Positions 28,411 to 35,963 are shown, numbered from the stretch's first letter. The stretch: 40,026 bases of DNA from JAGLTQ01 sp964605385 (GCA_964605385.1 CAZSCK010000019.1:1-40026); one strand, 5' to 3'. Translations and numbers: made by a program. The notes: a model not told the origin generated them from the letters alone.

Positions 28411-28438
28411 AAAAAAGGCAGAATAAATCTGCCTTTTT
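28411..28438 (-). terminator. Intrinsic terminator downstream of metF
   Basis: A perfect 11-bp stem, AAAAAGGCAGA at 28412-28422 and TCTGCCTTTTT at 28428-28438 with a 5-base loop, lies 22 bp after the metF stop. On the minus strand it is followed by a T tract, so it should end the ahcY-metF transcript before rsmE. Its symmetry means it could act in both directions. Confidence 0.9.
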
Positions 28439-28459
28439 AATTTTCTTACTAAAGAAATA

Positions 28460-29305
28460 TTATAAGCCTAAGTTTTTCCAGATAGCTAATGTTGGTTTGC
28501 TAACATTCATAGTATAAAAATGTAATCCGGGTGCACCTGCTTCAAGAAGTTGTTGGCACATTTCACTAATGACTTCCTCACCAAAAGATCTAATTGAGTC
28601 TTTATCATCGCCATAACTTTCAAGACGTTTACGGATCCAGCGAGGTATTTCTGAACCACACATGTCAGAAAAACGAGCAAGTTGAATATAATTTGTAATA
28701 GGCATAATACCGGGAACGATAGGTGCAGTTATGCCTAAATCTTCACAGTCATCGACAAAACGAAAATAAGCATCAGGATTAAAGAAGTATTGTGTGATTG
28801 CGCTATTAGCACCTGCATCAATTTTTCGTTTAAAATTATTTAAATCATCTTCGGCAGAAGTTGCTTGAGGATGAAATTCTGGATAAGCTGCGACTTCAAT
28901 ATGAAAATGATCATTAGTTTCTGTACGAATAAACTCAACTAGCTCATTTGCAAAATGAAATTCACCAATATCCTGAGTGCCTGAAGGCATATCACCACGT
29001 AAAGCAACGATGCGGTTAATACCTTTATCCATGTAATTTTTTAAAACTTCACGAATATTTTTTTTGGTTGAACCAACACAGGATAAGTGTGGTGCAGCAT
29101 CAAAGCCGGCTTTTTGAATTGCGCTAACTGTATCGAAAGTCCCCTGTTGCGTACTACCGCCTGCACCAAAGGTTACCGAGAAATATTTTGGGTTTAATGC
29201 ACCCAGCGTATCTCTAACTTTTATCAGTTTTTCATTACCTTCCGGTGTTTTAGCAGGGAAAAACTCAAAGCTGAATTGTTGTGGGTATTCTTGTTGGCTT
29301 TCCAT
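28460..29305 (-). CDS. metF: 5,10-methylenetetrahydrofolate reductase
   Basis: MetF reduces methylene-THF to methyl-THF with FAD, supplying the methyl group for methionine. I used the ATG at 29305 (281 residues) rather than the TTG at 29317. Family blocks are FSFEFFPAKTPEG with the catalytic glutamate, SVTFGAGGSTQQGTFDTV, IVALRGDMPSG, EVAAYPEFHPQA, ITQYFFNPDAYFRFVDDC and GIMPITNY. It lies about 90 bp after ahcY and ends at a strong terminator, so the two share the SAH-riboswitch transcript. Confidence 0.96.
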   Translation of the reverse strand: MESQQEYPQQFSFEFFPAKTPEGNEKLIKVRDTLGALNPKYFSVTFGAGGSTQQGTFDTVSAIQKAGFDAAPHLSCVGSTKKNIREVLKNYMDKGINRIVALRGDMPSGTQDIGEFHFANELVEFIRTETNDHFHIEVAAYPEFHPQATSAEDDLNNFKRKIDAGANSAITQYFFNPDAYFRFVDDCEDLGITAPIVPGIMPITNYIQLARFSDMCGSEIPRWIRKRLESYGDDKDSIRSFGEEVISEMCQQLLEAGAPGLHFYTMNVSKPTLAIWKNLGL

Positions 29306-29344
29306 TTTGATTACCAATAATAAATTAATGAATAACGATAAAGC

Positions 29345-29368
29345 CGCAACCTATGAAACCAGGTTACG
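29345..29368 (-). other. Small stem-loop between ahcY and metF
   Basis: CGTAACCT and AGGTTGCG (minus-strand RNA) can form an 8-bp stem including one G-U pair with an 8-base loop. It has no clean U tract, so it is more likely a processing or stability element than a terminator. It may be chance. Confidence 0.3.
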
Positions 29369-29396
29369 ACTCTAAAGTTAATAATTGTTTTAGAGC

Positions 29397-30806
29397 TTAA
29401 TAACGATAATGGTTCGGTTTGAATGGACCTTCAACCGGCACACTAATGTAGTCTGCTTGCTCTTTAGAAAGCGTACTTAAATGTGCGCCAACTTTAGCCA
29501 GGTGCAAACGTGCAACTTTTTCATCAAGAATTTTTGGAAGTATATAAACTTCATTCTTATAGTCTTTTGAATTTTTGTAGAACTCAATTTGTGCCATTAC
29601 CTGGTTAGTAAATGATGCTGACATTACGAAACTTGGATGACCTGTTGCACAACCTAAGTTAACCAAACGACCCTTTGCTAATACGATAATACGTTTTCCA
29701 TCAGGGAAGATAACGTGATCAACTTGTGGTTTGATTTCTGACCATTCGTATTTTTCTAAAGAAGCAATGTTAATTTCTGAATCGAAGTGACCGATGTTAG
29801 AAACAATCGCTTCGTTCTTCATTTTAACCATGTGGTCATGATCGATAACGTTCATGTTGCCTGTTGTAGTAACAAAGATATCACCTTGTGTACATGCATC
29901 GTTCATATCAACTACGCGATAACCTTCCATTGCAGCTTGAAGTGCACAGATAGGATCAATTTCAGTAACCCATACAGTCGCGCCCATACCTTTAAATGCT
30001 TGTGCACAGCCTTTACCAACATCACCATAACCTAAAACAACTGCAATCTTACCTGCAATCATTACATCAGTAGCACGTTTGATTGAATCGATTAATGATT
30101 CACGACAGCCATATAAGTTATCAAATTTAGATTTAGTTGCAGAGTCATTTACGTTCATTGCAGGGAAAAGCAGTTCGCCTTTTTCTTGCATTTCATATAA
30201 ACGGTGAACACCCGTTGTTGTTTCTTCAGTTACGCCTTTAACGCTACCGGCGGTATCTGTCCAAAGTGAAGAGCTGTCTGAAATAGTGCGACGTAGGACA
30301 TTAAGAATTTCTTTGTATTCTTCGTTGTCATCATCTTTAGTTGCTGGGATAGCACCGGCTTTTTCAAACTCTACACCTTTGTGTACGAGTAACGTTGCAT
30401 CACCACCATCATCTAAGATCATGTTTGGTAATGTGCCGTCAGGCCAAATTAATGCTTGCTCAGTACACCACCAATACTCTTCGATTGTTTCGCCTTTCCA
30501 GGCAAATACAGGAATATTTTGATCAGCAATTGCTGCAGCAGCATGATCTTGAGTAGAGAAAATATTACAAGACACCCAACGCACTTCAGCACCTAACGCA
30601 ATTAAGGTTTCGATCAGTACAGCTGTTTGGATAGTCATGTGGATACTGCCCATAATGCGGCAGCCAGCGAGAGGTTGTTCTTTGCCAAACTCTTCGCGAA
30701 GTGCCATTAGACCTGGCATTTCAGTTTCAGCAATTTTAATTTCTTTGTGGCCCCATTCAGCAAGTGAAATATCGGCAATTTTGTAATCGGTAAAATCGGC
30801 ATTCAT
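29397..30806 (-). CDS. ahcY: S-adenosylhomocysteine hydrolase
   Basis: AhcY reversibly splits S-adenosylhomocysteine into adenosine and homocysteine, removing the product inhibitor of methyltransferases. It has 469 residues, the long bacterial form with the internal insertion (around residues 150-190). Blocks include IMGSIHMTIQTAVLIETL, CNIFSTQDHAAAAIA, FPAMNVNDSATKSKFDNLYG, the NAD motif VVLGYGDVGKGCAQ, NIGHFDSEI and the C-terminal PFKPNHYRY with its catalytic lysine and tyrosine. An SAH riboswitch lies just upstream, and metF follows in the same transcript. Confidence 0.98.
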   Translation of the reverse strand: MNADFTDYKIADISLAEWGHKEIKIAETEMPGLMALREEFGKEQPLAGCRIMGSIHMTIQTAVLIETLIALGAEVRWVSCNIFSTQDHAAAAIADQNIPVFAWKGETIEEYWWCTEQALIWPDGTLPNMILDDGGDATLLVHKGVEFEKAGAIPATKDDDNEEYKEILNVLRRTISDSSSLWTDTAGSVKGVTEETTTGVHRLYEMQEKGELLFPAMNVNDSATKSKFDNLYGCRESLIDSIKRATDVMIAGKIAVVLGYGDVGKGCAQAFKGMGATVWVTEIDPICALQAAMEGYRVVDMNDACTQGDIFVTTTGNMNVIDHDHMVKMKNEAIVSNIGHFDSEINIASLEKYEWSEIKPQVDHVIFPDGKRIIVLAKGRLVNLGCATGHPSFVMSASFTNQVMAQIEFYKNSKDYKNEVYILPKILDEKVARLHLAKVGAHLSTLSKEQADYISVPVEGPFKPNHYRY

Positions 30807-30836
30807 GCGTCATTCTCCTAGTAATAGTTAAAAGAA

Positions 30837-30922
30837 TGAGCGCCGTTTCATCCAATCATCTTTCGATAAGCGGATCTGTCTTTCCTAAGCCTGACGGATT
30901 AAACCGCTGCAGCGCCCCTCAG
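30837..30922 (-). promoter_or_regulatory. SAH riboswitch in the ahcY leader
   Basis: The minus-strand leader of ahcY carries the conserved SAH-riboswitch core. P1 is formed by CUGAG and CUUAG, P2 by CGG/CCG around UUUAAU, and the core words GGGCGCUGC and GUCAGGCUUAGG are present. The downstream GGCGCUC can pair with GGGCGC to make the expected pseudoknot. Between them an optional hairpin ends in a GAAA tetraloop. The GGAGA ribosome site of ahcY follows about 20 bases later. SAH riboswitches known in proteobacteria turn ahcY on when SAH rises. The fit to the consensus from memory is close. Confidence 0.92.
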
Positions 30923-30974
30923 AAAAAACAGTTTGTTCTTAATTTTGCAGTGCTATTGTAGCTGTAGTAAAAAA

Positions 30975-31067
30975 TAAATCTACCGCCGAGGCGTAAAGGA
31001 CGCAAAGTTTTACAATTGTATTGGTTTTCTTTGCGTACTCAGCTCAACGCTCCTTGCGGTGAAATAA
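30975..31067. repeat. Imperfect palindrome between metK and the ahcY leader
   Basis: The left arm has ACCGCCGAGGCGTAAAGGA followed by CGCAAAG. The right arm, read in reverse complement, has ACCGCAAGGAGCGTTGAG followed by ACGCAAAG, each flanked by AATAAATCT- or AAATTTATT-like sequence. The segment begins two bases after the metK stop. 'Accgcagaggcgcaaaggacgcaaag'-type words recur in many bacterial genomes as dispersed repeats, so I read this as such an element. It might also end metK transcription. Confidence 0.55.
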
Positions 31068-31069
31068 AT

Positions 31070-32227
31070 TTAGATTCCAGCTGCGTCGCGTAAAGCATCC
31101 GCTTTATCAGTTTTTTCCCAGGTAAAGTCATCATCTTCGCGACCAAAGTGACCATAAGCGGCTGTTTTAGCATAGATAGGACGTAATAAGTCCAGCATTT
31201 TAACTAAGCCACCTGCGCGTAAATCAAAATGTTCACGTACTAATTCAACAATGCGTGAATCATCTACTTTACCTGTGCCAAAGGTTTCAACACTAATAGA
31301 CGTCGGTTCAGCAACACCGATTGCGTAAGAAATCTGAATTTCGCAACGATCCGCTAAATCAGCAGCAACAATATTTTTTGCAACATAACGACCGGCATAA
31401 GCCGCAGAACGATCAACTTTTGATGGGTCCTTACCTGAGAAAGCACCACCACCATGTCGGGCCATACCACCGTAGGTATCAACAATAATTTTACGACCAG
31501 TTAAACCACAGTCACCAACAGGGCCACCAATAACAAAACGGCCAGTTGGATTAATGAAGTATTTTGTGTCTTTATTGAGCCATTCAGCAGGCAGGATAGG
31601 CTTAATAATTTCATCCATTACTGCTTCAATTAAGGCGTCTTGTGCAATATCAGGGCTGTGTTGAGTAGATAATACAACCGCATCAATACCCACCGGTTTA
31701 TTGTCTTCATAACGGAAAGTCACCTGGCTTTTTGCATCAGGACGCAACCAGGGCAGAGTTCCATTTTTACGTACTTCAGCCTGACGTTTAACCAAGCGGT
31801 GAGCAAATGTGATTGGAGCAGGCATTAAAACATCCGTTTCATTGCTGGCGTAACCAAACATTAAACCCTGATCGCCTGCGCCTTGCTCGTGAGACTCATC
31901 TTCATCAACGCCCATGGCGATATCAGCAGACTGTTTATCAATTGAGGTTAAAATGGCACAGGACTCATAATCAAACCCCATGTCGGAATGGTTATAACCA
32001 ATTTCCTTAATGCGGTTGCGCACAACCTCATTCATATCCACCCAGGCTGAAGTAGTAATTTCACCTGCCAATACAACCATGCCGGTGTTAACTAAAGTTT
32101 CGCAGGCAACCCGTGCCTTAGGATCCTGTTCTAATATTGCGTCTAAAATTGAATCTGAAATCTGATCCGCAACTTTATCCGGATGACCTTCTGATACTGA
32201 TTCTGATGTAAATAAGTGACTACTCAT
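31070..32227 (-). CDS. metK: S-adenosylmethionine synthetase
   Basis: MetK makes SAM from methionine and ATP. It has 385 residues, with the N-terminal SESVSEGHPDKVADQISDS carrying the catalytic histidine and Mg site, GAGDQGLMFGYA, GRFVIGGPVGDCGLTGRKI, GGAFSGKDPSKVDRSAAY and YAIGVAEPTSI. The start has a GGAAGGA ribosome site located just after the leader terminator. Its transcript begins with a SAM-II aptamer and an intrinsic terminator, so excess SAM should shut the gene down. The gene stands alone in its unit, next to the SAH-controlled ahcY-metF unit. Confidence 0.98.
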   Translation of the reverse strand: MSSHLFTSESVSEGHPDKVADQISDSILDAILEQDPKARVACETLVNTGMVVLAGEITTSAWVDMNEVVRNRIKEIGYNHSDMGFDYESCAILTSIDKQSADIAMGVDEDESHEQGAGDQGLMFGYASNETDVLMPAPITFAHRLVKRQAEVRKNGTLPWLRPDAKSQVTFRYEDNKPVGIDAVVLSTQHSPDIAQDALIEAVMDEIIKPILPAEWLNKDTKYFINPTGRFVIGGPVGDCGLTGRKIIVDTYGGMARHGGGAFSGKDPSKVDRSAAYAGRYVAKNIVAADLADRCEIQISYAIGVAEPTSISVETFGTGKVDDSRIVELVREHFDLRAGGLVKMLDLLRPIYAKTAAYGHFGREDDDFTWEKTDKADALRDAAGI

Positions 32228-32245
32228 AATTTTTCATTCCTTCCA

Positions 32246-32284
32246 TAAAAAAACCGCTTTAGCAAAAGACTAAAGCGGTTTTTG
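32246..32284 (-). terminator. Leader terminator (attenuator) of metK
   Basis: In the minus-strand RNA, AAACCGCUUUAG pairs with CUAAAGCGGUUU across a 7-base loop and runs directly into a U tract, 19 bases before the metK ATG. The 9-base 3' arm CUAAAGCGG is also present at the 3' end of the upstream SAM-II aptamer (32315-32323). That copy can pair with the 5' arm CCGCUUUAG to form an antiterminator. Confidence 0.93.
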
Positions 32285-32312
32285 GAATTTGAGATCTTGT
32301 TTCGGATCTATT

Positions 32313-32366
32313 CTCCGCTTTAGCCGTATTTATTAAGCGCCCGCAATCTGAATTCAAATCGGCGCT
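32313..32366 (-). promoter_or_regulatory. SAM-II riboswitch aptamer in the metK leader
   Basis: The minus-strand RNA starts with AGCGCC, which pairs with GGCGCU (P1). The loop contains GAUUU and AUUGC, followed by UUAAUAAAUAC and GGCUAAAGCGG. These words, in this order and spacing, match the SAM-II (metA) class as I remember it: P1 stem, GAUUU, AUUGC, A/U-rich loop and GCUAAA forming the H-type pseudoknot. The aptamer begins a few bases after the predicted transcription start and ends about 28 bases before the leader terminator. SAM-II is known mostly from Alphaproteobacteria, so its use here is noteworthy. Confidence 0.9.
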
Positions 32367-32378
32367 GTAACTACGTTT

Positions 32379-32406
32379 ATTATAGCGATTACTTTAGTGA
32401 AGTCAA
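32379..32406 (-). promoter_or_regulatory. Sigma70 promoter of metK
   Basis: On the minus strand TTGACT (32401-32406) and a perfect TATAAT (32379-32384) are separated by 16 bp. Transcription would start near 32372, directly before the SAM-II aptamer, which supports both calls. Confidence 0.85.
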
Positions 32407-32501
32407 AGGTGCTAAAAACGAGTTCACTATTTTTAACATTGTTCATGTATGCTTAAAGGCGTTTATAGAAATAAATACATATTTTAAAAGGGTTAATCTT
32501 A

Positions 32502-33056
32502 ATGGTTAGTTTAGAAACACCAGTTTGTGAATTTGATAAATCTGCAATCGACTTTTCATTGCCGGGCGTTGATGGAAAAAAATGGTCGTTGGCCGATTGT
32601 GCCGGTGAAAAGGGATTGTTGGTGATGTTTATTTGTAACCATTGCCCTTACGTAAAAGCCATCATGGAAAGGTTAGTGCGTGATACGAAAGAATTAAAAG
32701 CACGTGGAATAAATACAGTTGCAATTATGTCAAATGATCCTACCGAGTACGCGGAAGACTCCTTTGAAAATATGCGGAAAATTTCAGCTGAATTTGACTT
32801 CTCTTTTCCTTATTTATTAGATGAAACACAGCAAGTGGCTAAGGCCTATGGTGCAGTATGTACGCCGGATTTCTTTGGTTATAACGCTGATTTAAAACTG
32901 CAATACCGCGGCCGTTTTGATGCCAGCCGTAGGGAAACAGCTGCTGAGGACGTTCGTCGAGATTTATTAGAGTCTATGACAGAAGTGGCTGAAACAGGAA
33001 AAGGGCCAGTAGAGCAGATTCCGAGTATGGGGTGTTCTATTAAGTGGAAAAATTGA
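32502..33056 (+). CDS. Thioredoxin-fold protein, AhpC/TSA-redoxin type
   Basis: This 184-residue single-domain thioredoxin-fold protein has no signal peptide, so it is probably cytoplasmic. After a redoxin N-terminus (FSLPGVDGKKWSL) the redox site is FICNHCPYVKAIMERL, with C-x2-C. Next come TVAIMSNDPTEYAEDSFENM and AVCTPDFFGYNADLKLQYRG, which has a cis-proline threonine-proline and an extra cysteine. Proteins with this CNHCPYVKA motif are widespread and usually annotated as thioredoxin family or thiol peroxidase-like; the substrate is not known. It is divergent from metK, and its promoter must lie in the same 274-bp gap. Confidence 0.85.
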   Translation: MVSLETPVCEFDKSAIDFSLPGVDGKKWSLADCAGEKGLLVMFICNHCPYVKAIMERLVRDTKELKARGINTVAIMSNDPTEYAEDSFENMRKISAEFDFSFPYLLDETQQVAKAYGAVCTPDFFGYNADLKLQYRGRFDASRRETAAEDVRRDLLESMTEVAETGKGPVEQIPSMGCSIKWKN

Positions 33057-33562
33057 GATAAATTCATTTATTTTAGTAGCAGTTATGCGACGTGAATCGT
33101 CCAAATCGAAAGAATAGAATGTGATTTGTAAGATTTGACCCTGACGGTGCTTCGGCCATTTTGTGTTCTCGGTAACTGCTCCTGTGTTGTTCTACCTTCG
33201 CCCGTCTGTGGGCTCGTACCTCCTGTGTCCATGCAGTCGTCGCAATGACGAGGTTTTACTCTAGTATTAATGGCTATTTTGTTAAGCTGTTGTTTTTGAT
33301 TGATTTTATTCCTGATTTCATGGGACTTCCTCAGGATTTGACCCTGAGAGCCTGCTTCTTTTGCATAGGCTAAGCATGAGATCATAGATTACATAATTGG
33401 TTATTATTCTCAGGCTAGATTGCATTTATGCAACAAATTTTTGTGTACAAAAAATACACATAATTAACCTGCATGTAACTTTAAGCACATATAAGATTCT
33501 GCTGTTTTGCTAAAATATCCCACTTCATACCAATATACGCTTACTAATCATGGGGATAAATA
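33057..33562. other. Intergenic region with repeat-like sequence, no credible gene
   Basis: About 500 bp. The word GATTTGACCCTGA occurs twice in direct orientation (near 33133 and 33335). Between these copies is a GC-richer tract with CCATGCAGTCGTCGCAATGACG, a kind of word common in dispersed intergenic repeats. A 100-codon open frame on the minus strand (33083-33385) has no recognisable domain and a composition like repeat sequence. The last 150 bp before the porin gene are AT-rich and probably hold its promoter. Confidence 0.5.
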
Positions 33563-34729
33563 ATGAAAATTCGCATCGAAATTCTTTTTGTGGGGCTAGT
33601 ATTTCTTTTTGTGCCAGCTGCACAAGCCATTGATGTTGAAATCAGTGGATATGCTTCATTTGCCGCCACAAAAGCTGATGCTTTGGATGCATCTGGTAAC
33701 CAGGTCATATTTGCTGGTGGTTTAGCAAATAAAAATCTTAAATTTGACTCAGAAGACAGCTTAATTGGTTTGCAATTTTCATCGGCTGTTTCAGACGTTA
33801 TTGATATAACGCTCGTTCTTCAGGCAGATGGTGGTAGCTCAAGTGACTATAATGTTGCTGCAGAGTGGGCTTATGCGACTTATAAATTTAACGAAGACCT
33901 TAGTTTACGTATGGGTAAATATAAAGCTTCTTTTTATATGGTGTCGGACTACCAGGATGTAGGGTATGCCTACCCATGGGTTCGCCCACCTTTGGAGGTC
34001 TATAGTACAAATCCAATTAAAGCCTTGAGTGGTTTAAACCTGGTTTACCAATCAGGCATTGGCAACCTTACTTTACTCACCGAGCTTTATGTTGGTTCTG
34101 GAAACAATAGCACTCAATATATCCCATCAACAACTGATGCAGCTGCAGGCGCGCCATACTTTGGGCTAGGAGATCCAAGTTTAAAAGGCCAGTCAATTAA
34201 CTTTGAAACTGTAAATTCAAACGGAATAAACATATCACTTACAGGCGATGTAGGTAGCTTTCGTATCGGCTATTTCAGCACTGATGTAAATGCAGCTGTA
34301 TTCAATATTACAGAAAAGCCAGGAACGTTTTTAGGTGTGGGATTTAATCTTGATTGGGAAAATGTTGTTATTTACAGTGAGTATATTCAACGTGATACCG
34401 ATCCAACACTAGCGGGTGCATTCCCGGATCAAAATGCTTATTACGTTACACTTGGTTACCGTATCGGAAAATTTCTACCCTATGTGACATATGCAGATTT
34501 AGCTAAAGGTAAAGACGATAGTCCATATGCACAGCTTCAAAGCTCTGTAGCACTAGGTCTTCGTACAGAAATTACAGATACCTCTGCGCTTAAAGTCGAA
34601 ATTATAAGCATCACACCAGAAAAAAACCTTCTTGCTGGATTTAATACCACTACCTCCGGTTACGGACTTTTTGATTCGCCAGTTGAATCTGGCACGGTAG
34701 CGACTGTTAAATTTGATCTAATATTTTAA
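33563..34729 (+). CDS. Outer-membrane porin-like beta-barrel protein
   Basis: This 388-residue protein has a clear signal peptide (cleavage after VPAAQA, near residue 22). The mature part alternates hydrophobic and polar residues (VEISGYASFA, DLSLRMGKYKASF, YVTLGYRIGKFLPYVTYAD) and ends with a phenylalanine after TVATVKFDLIF, the outer-membrane insertion signal. I infer a porin of roughly 16 strands. Specificity cannot be read, but the gene 11 bp downstream encodes a phosphate-binding-like periplasmic protein, so anion uptake or sensing is plausible. A GGGGATAAATA site precedes the ATG. Confidence 0.8.
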   Translation: MKIRIEILFVGLVFLFVPAAQAIDVEISGYASFAATKADALDASGNQVIFAGGLANKNLKFDSEDSLIGLQFSSAVSDVIDITLVLQADGGSSSDYNVAAEWAYATYKFNEDLSLRMGKYKASFYMVSDYQDVGYAYPWVRPPLEVYSTNPIKALSGLNLVYQSGIGNLTLLTELYVGSGNNSTQYIPSTTDAAAGAPYFGLGDPSLKGQSINFETVNSNGINISLTGDVGSFRIGYFSTDVNAAVFNITEKPGTFLGVGFNLDWENVVIYSEYIQRDTDPTLAGAFPDQNAYYVTLGYRIGKFLPYVTYADLAKGKDDSPYAQLQSSVALGLRTEITDTSALKVEIISITPEKNLLAGFNTTTSGYGLFDSPVESGTVATVKFDLIF

Positions 34730-34740
34730 GGATGTAAATA

Positions 34741-35178
34741 ATGAAATTATTTTATCTTCAAATTGCTAAAATTCTTTTAGCGTCATCTCTTGTTATATTT
34801 TCTCAATCTATACATGCAGCTGTTGCCGTGATAACCCATACTGGAATTGATGAAATTGGGTTATCTAAAAGCAAACTGGCTAAAATTTATCTAGGGAAAC
34901 TAAAACGTTACTCTAATGGTGAAAAAATAAGAGTCGTTAATTTGCCTAAAAGCTCAATGGCATATAAGAAGTTTCACAAAGTAGTAGTGAAAAAAACGGA
35001 TGCTGTTTTAAACCGATATTGGTCAAAATTAAAATATACAGGTAAAGGAAAGCCACCAAAAACTTTAGCGACTACTCGCGAAGTAATAAAGTGGGTTGCC
35101 AACACTAAAGGTGCTATAGGTTATATTGACGGTAAATATCTCAACAAGTCTGTTAAAGTTGTATTGATTCTTCCCTAA
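34741..35178 (+). CDS. Small periplasmic phosphate-binding-like protein (PBP-like domain)
   Basis: This 145-residue exported protein has a signal peptide ending in SIHA (near 28). The mature part matches the short single-lobe relatives of phosphate ABC transporter binding proteins, with a segment like KIYLGKLKRYSNGEKIRVVN, then KFHKVVVKKTDAVLNRYWSK, TGKGKPPKTLATTREVI and WVANTKGAIGYI. Full PstS is about twice as long, so this is not a standard transporter subunit. Such short proteins often sit beside porins or sensor kinases. With the porin gene 11 bp upstream, they probably form one transcript. Confidence 0.82.
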   Translation: MKLFYLQIAKILLASSLVIFSQSIHAAVAVITHTGIDEIGLSKSKLAKIYLGKLKRYSNGEKIRVVNLPKSSMAYKKFHKVVVKKTDAVLNRYWSKLKYTGKGKPPKTLATTREVIKWVANTKGAIGYIDGKYLNKSVKVVLILP

Positions 35179-35225
35179 ATATTATAGCTTACGCGATTTA
35201 ATTCAATAATTTTCTGGTAAAGAAT

Positions 35226-35963
35226 ATGTTTAACCGTCTACCGCTCCTTCTCCTATTTTGTATATTCATTTCTCCCGCTATATTTGCAGAAGTGGATACG
35301 ATGAAAAGTCTTTTTAATTTTCAGCAAAAAATGGTAAAAATTGGCAAAGTTTCTGCAATGATGAAATTGGGTGAAATGTATGAACGTGGCGAAGGCGTTA
35401 AACAAGATAATGATAAAGCACTCGAAATGTTTCAAAAAGCGAATGCCGCTGGGCATTCAAAAGCTAAAAAAGCTATACAACGAATTAAACTTAGAAAAAA
35501 CAGTTTTAACAAGGAGAAAAATGAAATATTAAAACAAAGACAGCTCAAACGTGCTCTAGCAACTGAAAAATTACGCAAACAACAAAAAGCAAAAATTGCT
35601 AAAGAAAGGGCCGCCAAAATAAGAGCTGAAAAAGAAAAAATTGCTAAAGAAGGGGCCGCTAAAATAAGAGCTGAAAAAGTAAAAATTGCTAAAGAAGGGG
35701 CCGCTAAAATAAGAGCTGAAAAAGTAAAAATTGCTAAAGAAAGGGCCGCCAAAATAAGAACTGAAAAAGCAAAAATTGCTAAAGAAAGGGCCGCCAAAAT
35801 AAGAACTGAAAAAGCAAAAATTGCTAAAGAAAGGGCCGCCAAAATAAGAGCTGAAAAAGCAAAAATTGTTAAAGAAAGGGCCGCTAAATTAAGAGATGAA
35901 AAAGAATTTAAAGCTGATCCATGTAAAGGCAAAGCAGCTCGACTTTTATCCACTTGTCGTTAA
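35226..35963 (+). CDS. Exported Sel1-repeat protein with 15-residue Lys/Ala-rich repeats
   Basis: This 245-residue protein has a signal peptide ending near AIFA (residue 21). One Sel1-like helical repeat follows (VSAMMKLGEMYERGEGVKQD, then NDKALEMFQKANAAGHSKA). From about residue 90 to 230 it is almost purely charged helix, with seven 15-residue repeats of the type AKERAAKIRAEKEKI and a short tail with two cysteines (DPCKGKAARLLSTC). The 15-residue period (3.75 per turn) and the E/R/K content fit a right-handed coiled coil or a stable single helix, somewhat like TolA. It follows the phosphate-binding-like gene by 47 bp. Function unknown; a spacer or envelope-spanning rod is a guess. Confidence 0.75.
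   Translation: MFNRLPLLLLFCIFISPAIFAEVDTMKSLFNFQQKMVKIGKVSAMMKLGEMYERGEGVKQDNDKALEMFQKANAAGHSKAKKAIQRIKLRKNSFNKEKNEILKQRQLKRALATEKLRKQQKAKIAKERAAKIRAEKEKIAKEGAAKIRAEKVKIAKEGAAKIRAEKVKIAKERAAKIRTEKAKIAKERAAKIRTEKAKIAKERAAKIRAEKAKIVKERAAKLRDEKEFKADPCKGKAARLLSTCR
35598..35912 (+). repeat. 45-bp tandem repeat, seven units, in the Sel1 protein gene
   Basis: Seven 45-bp units run from 35598 to 35912. Units 2 and 3 are identical, units 4 and 5 are identical, unit 6 differs from them by one base and unit 7 is degenerate. The pattern indicates recent unit duplication and suggests copy-number variation between strains. Confidence 0.95.

Noticed and set aside
30930..30970. Promoter for the ahcY leader (TACAAT word)
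   Set aside because: No acceptable -35 box at the right distance; several equally weak choices exist, so none is listed.
33083..33385. 100-codon open frame on the minus strand
   Set aside because: No domain, no ribosome site worth noting, and it covers sequence that looks like an intergenic repeat.
35598..35912. CRISPR-like array
   Set aside because: Units are contiguous with no spacers and lie in a coding frame, so it is a protein repeat.
35432..35953. 173-codon open frame on the minus strand opposite the Sel1 protein
   Set aside because: Its repetitive hydrophobic product is only the antisense reading of the 45-bp repeat.
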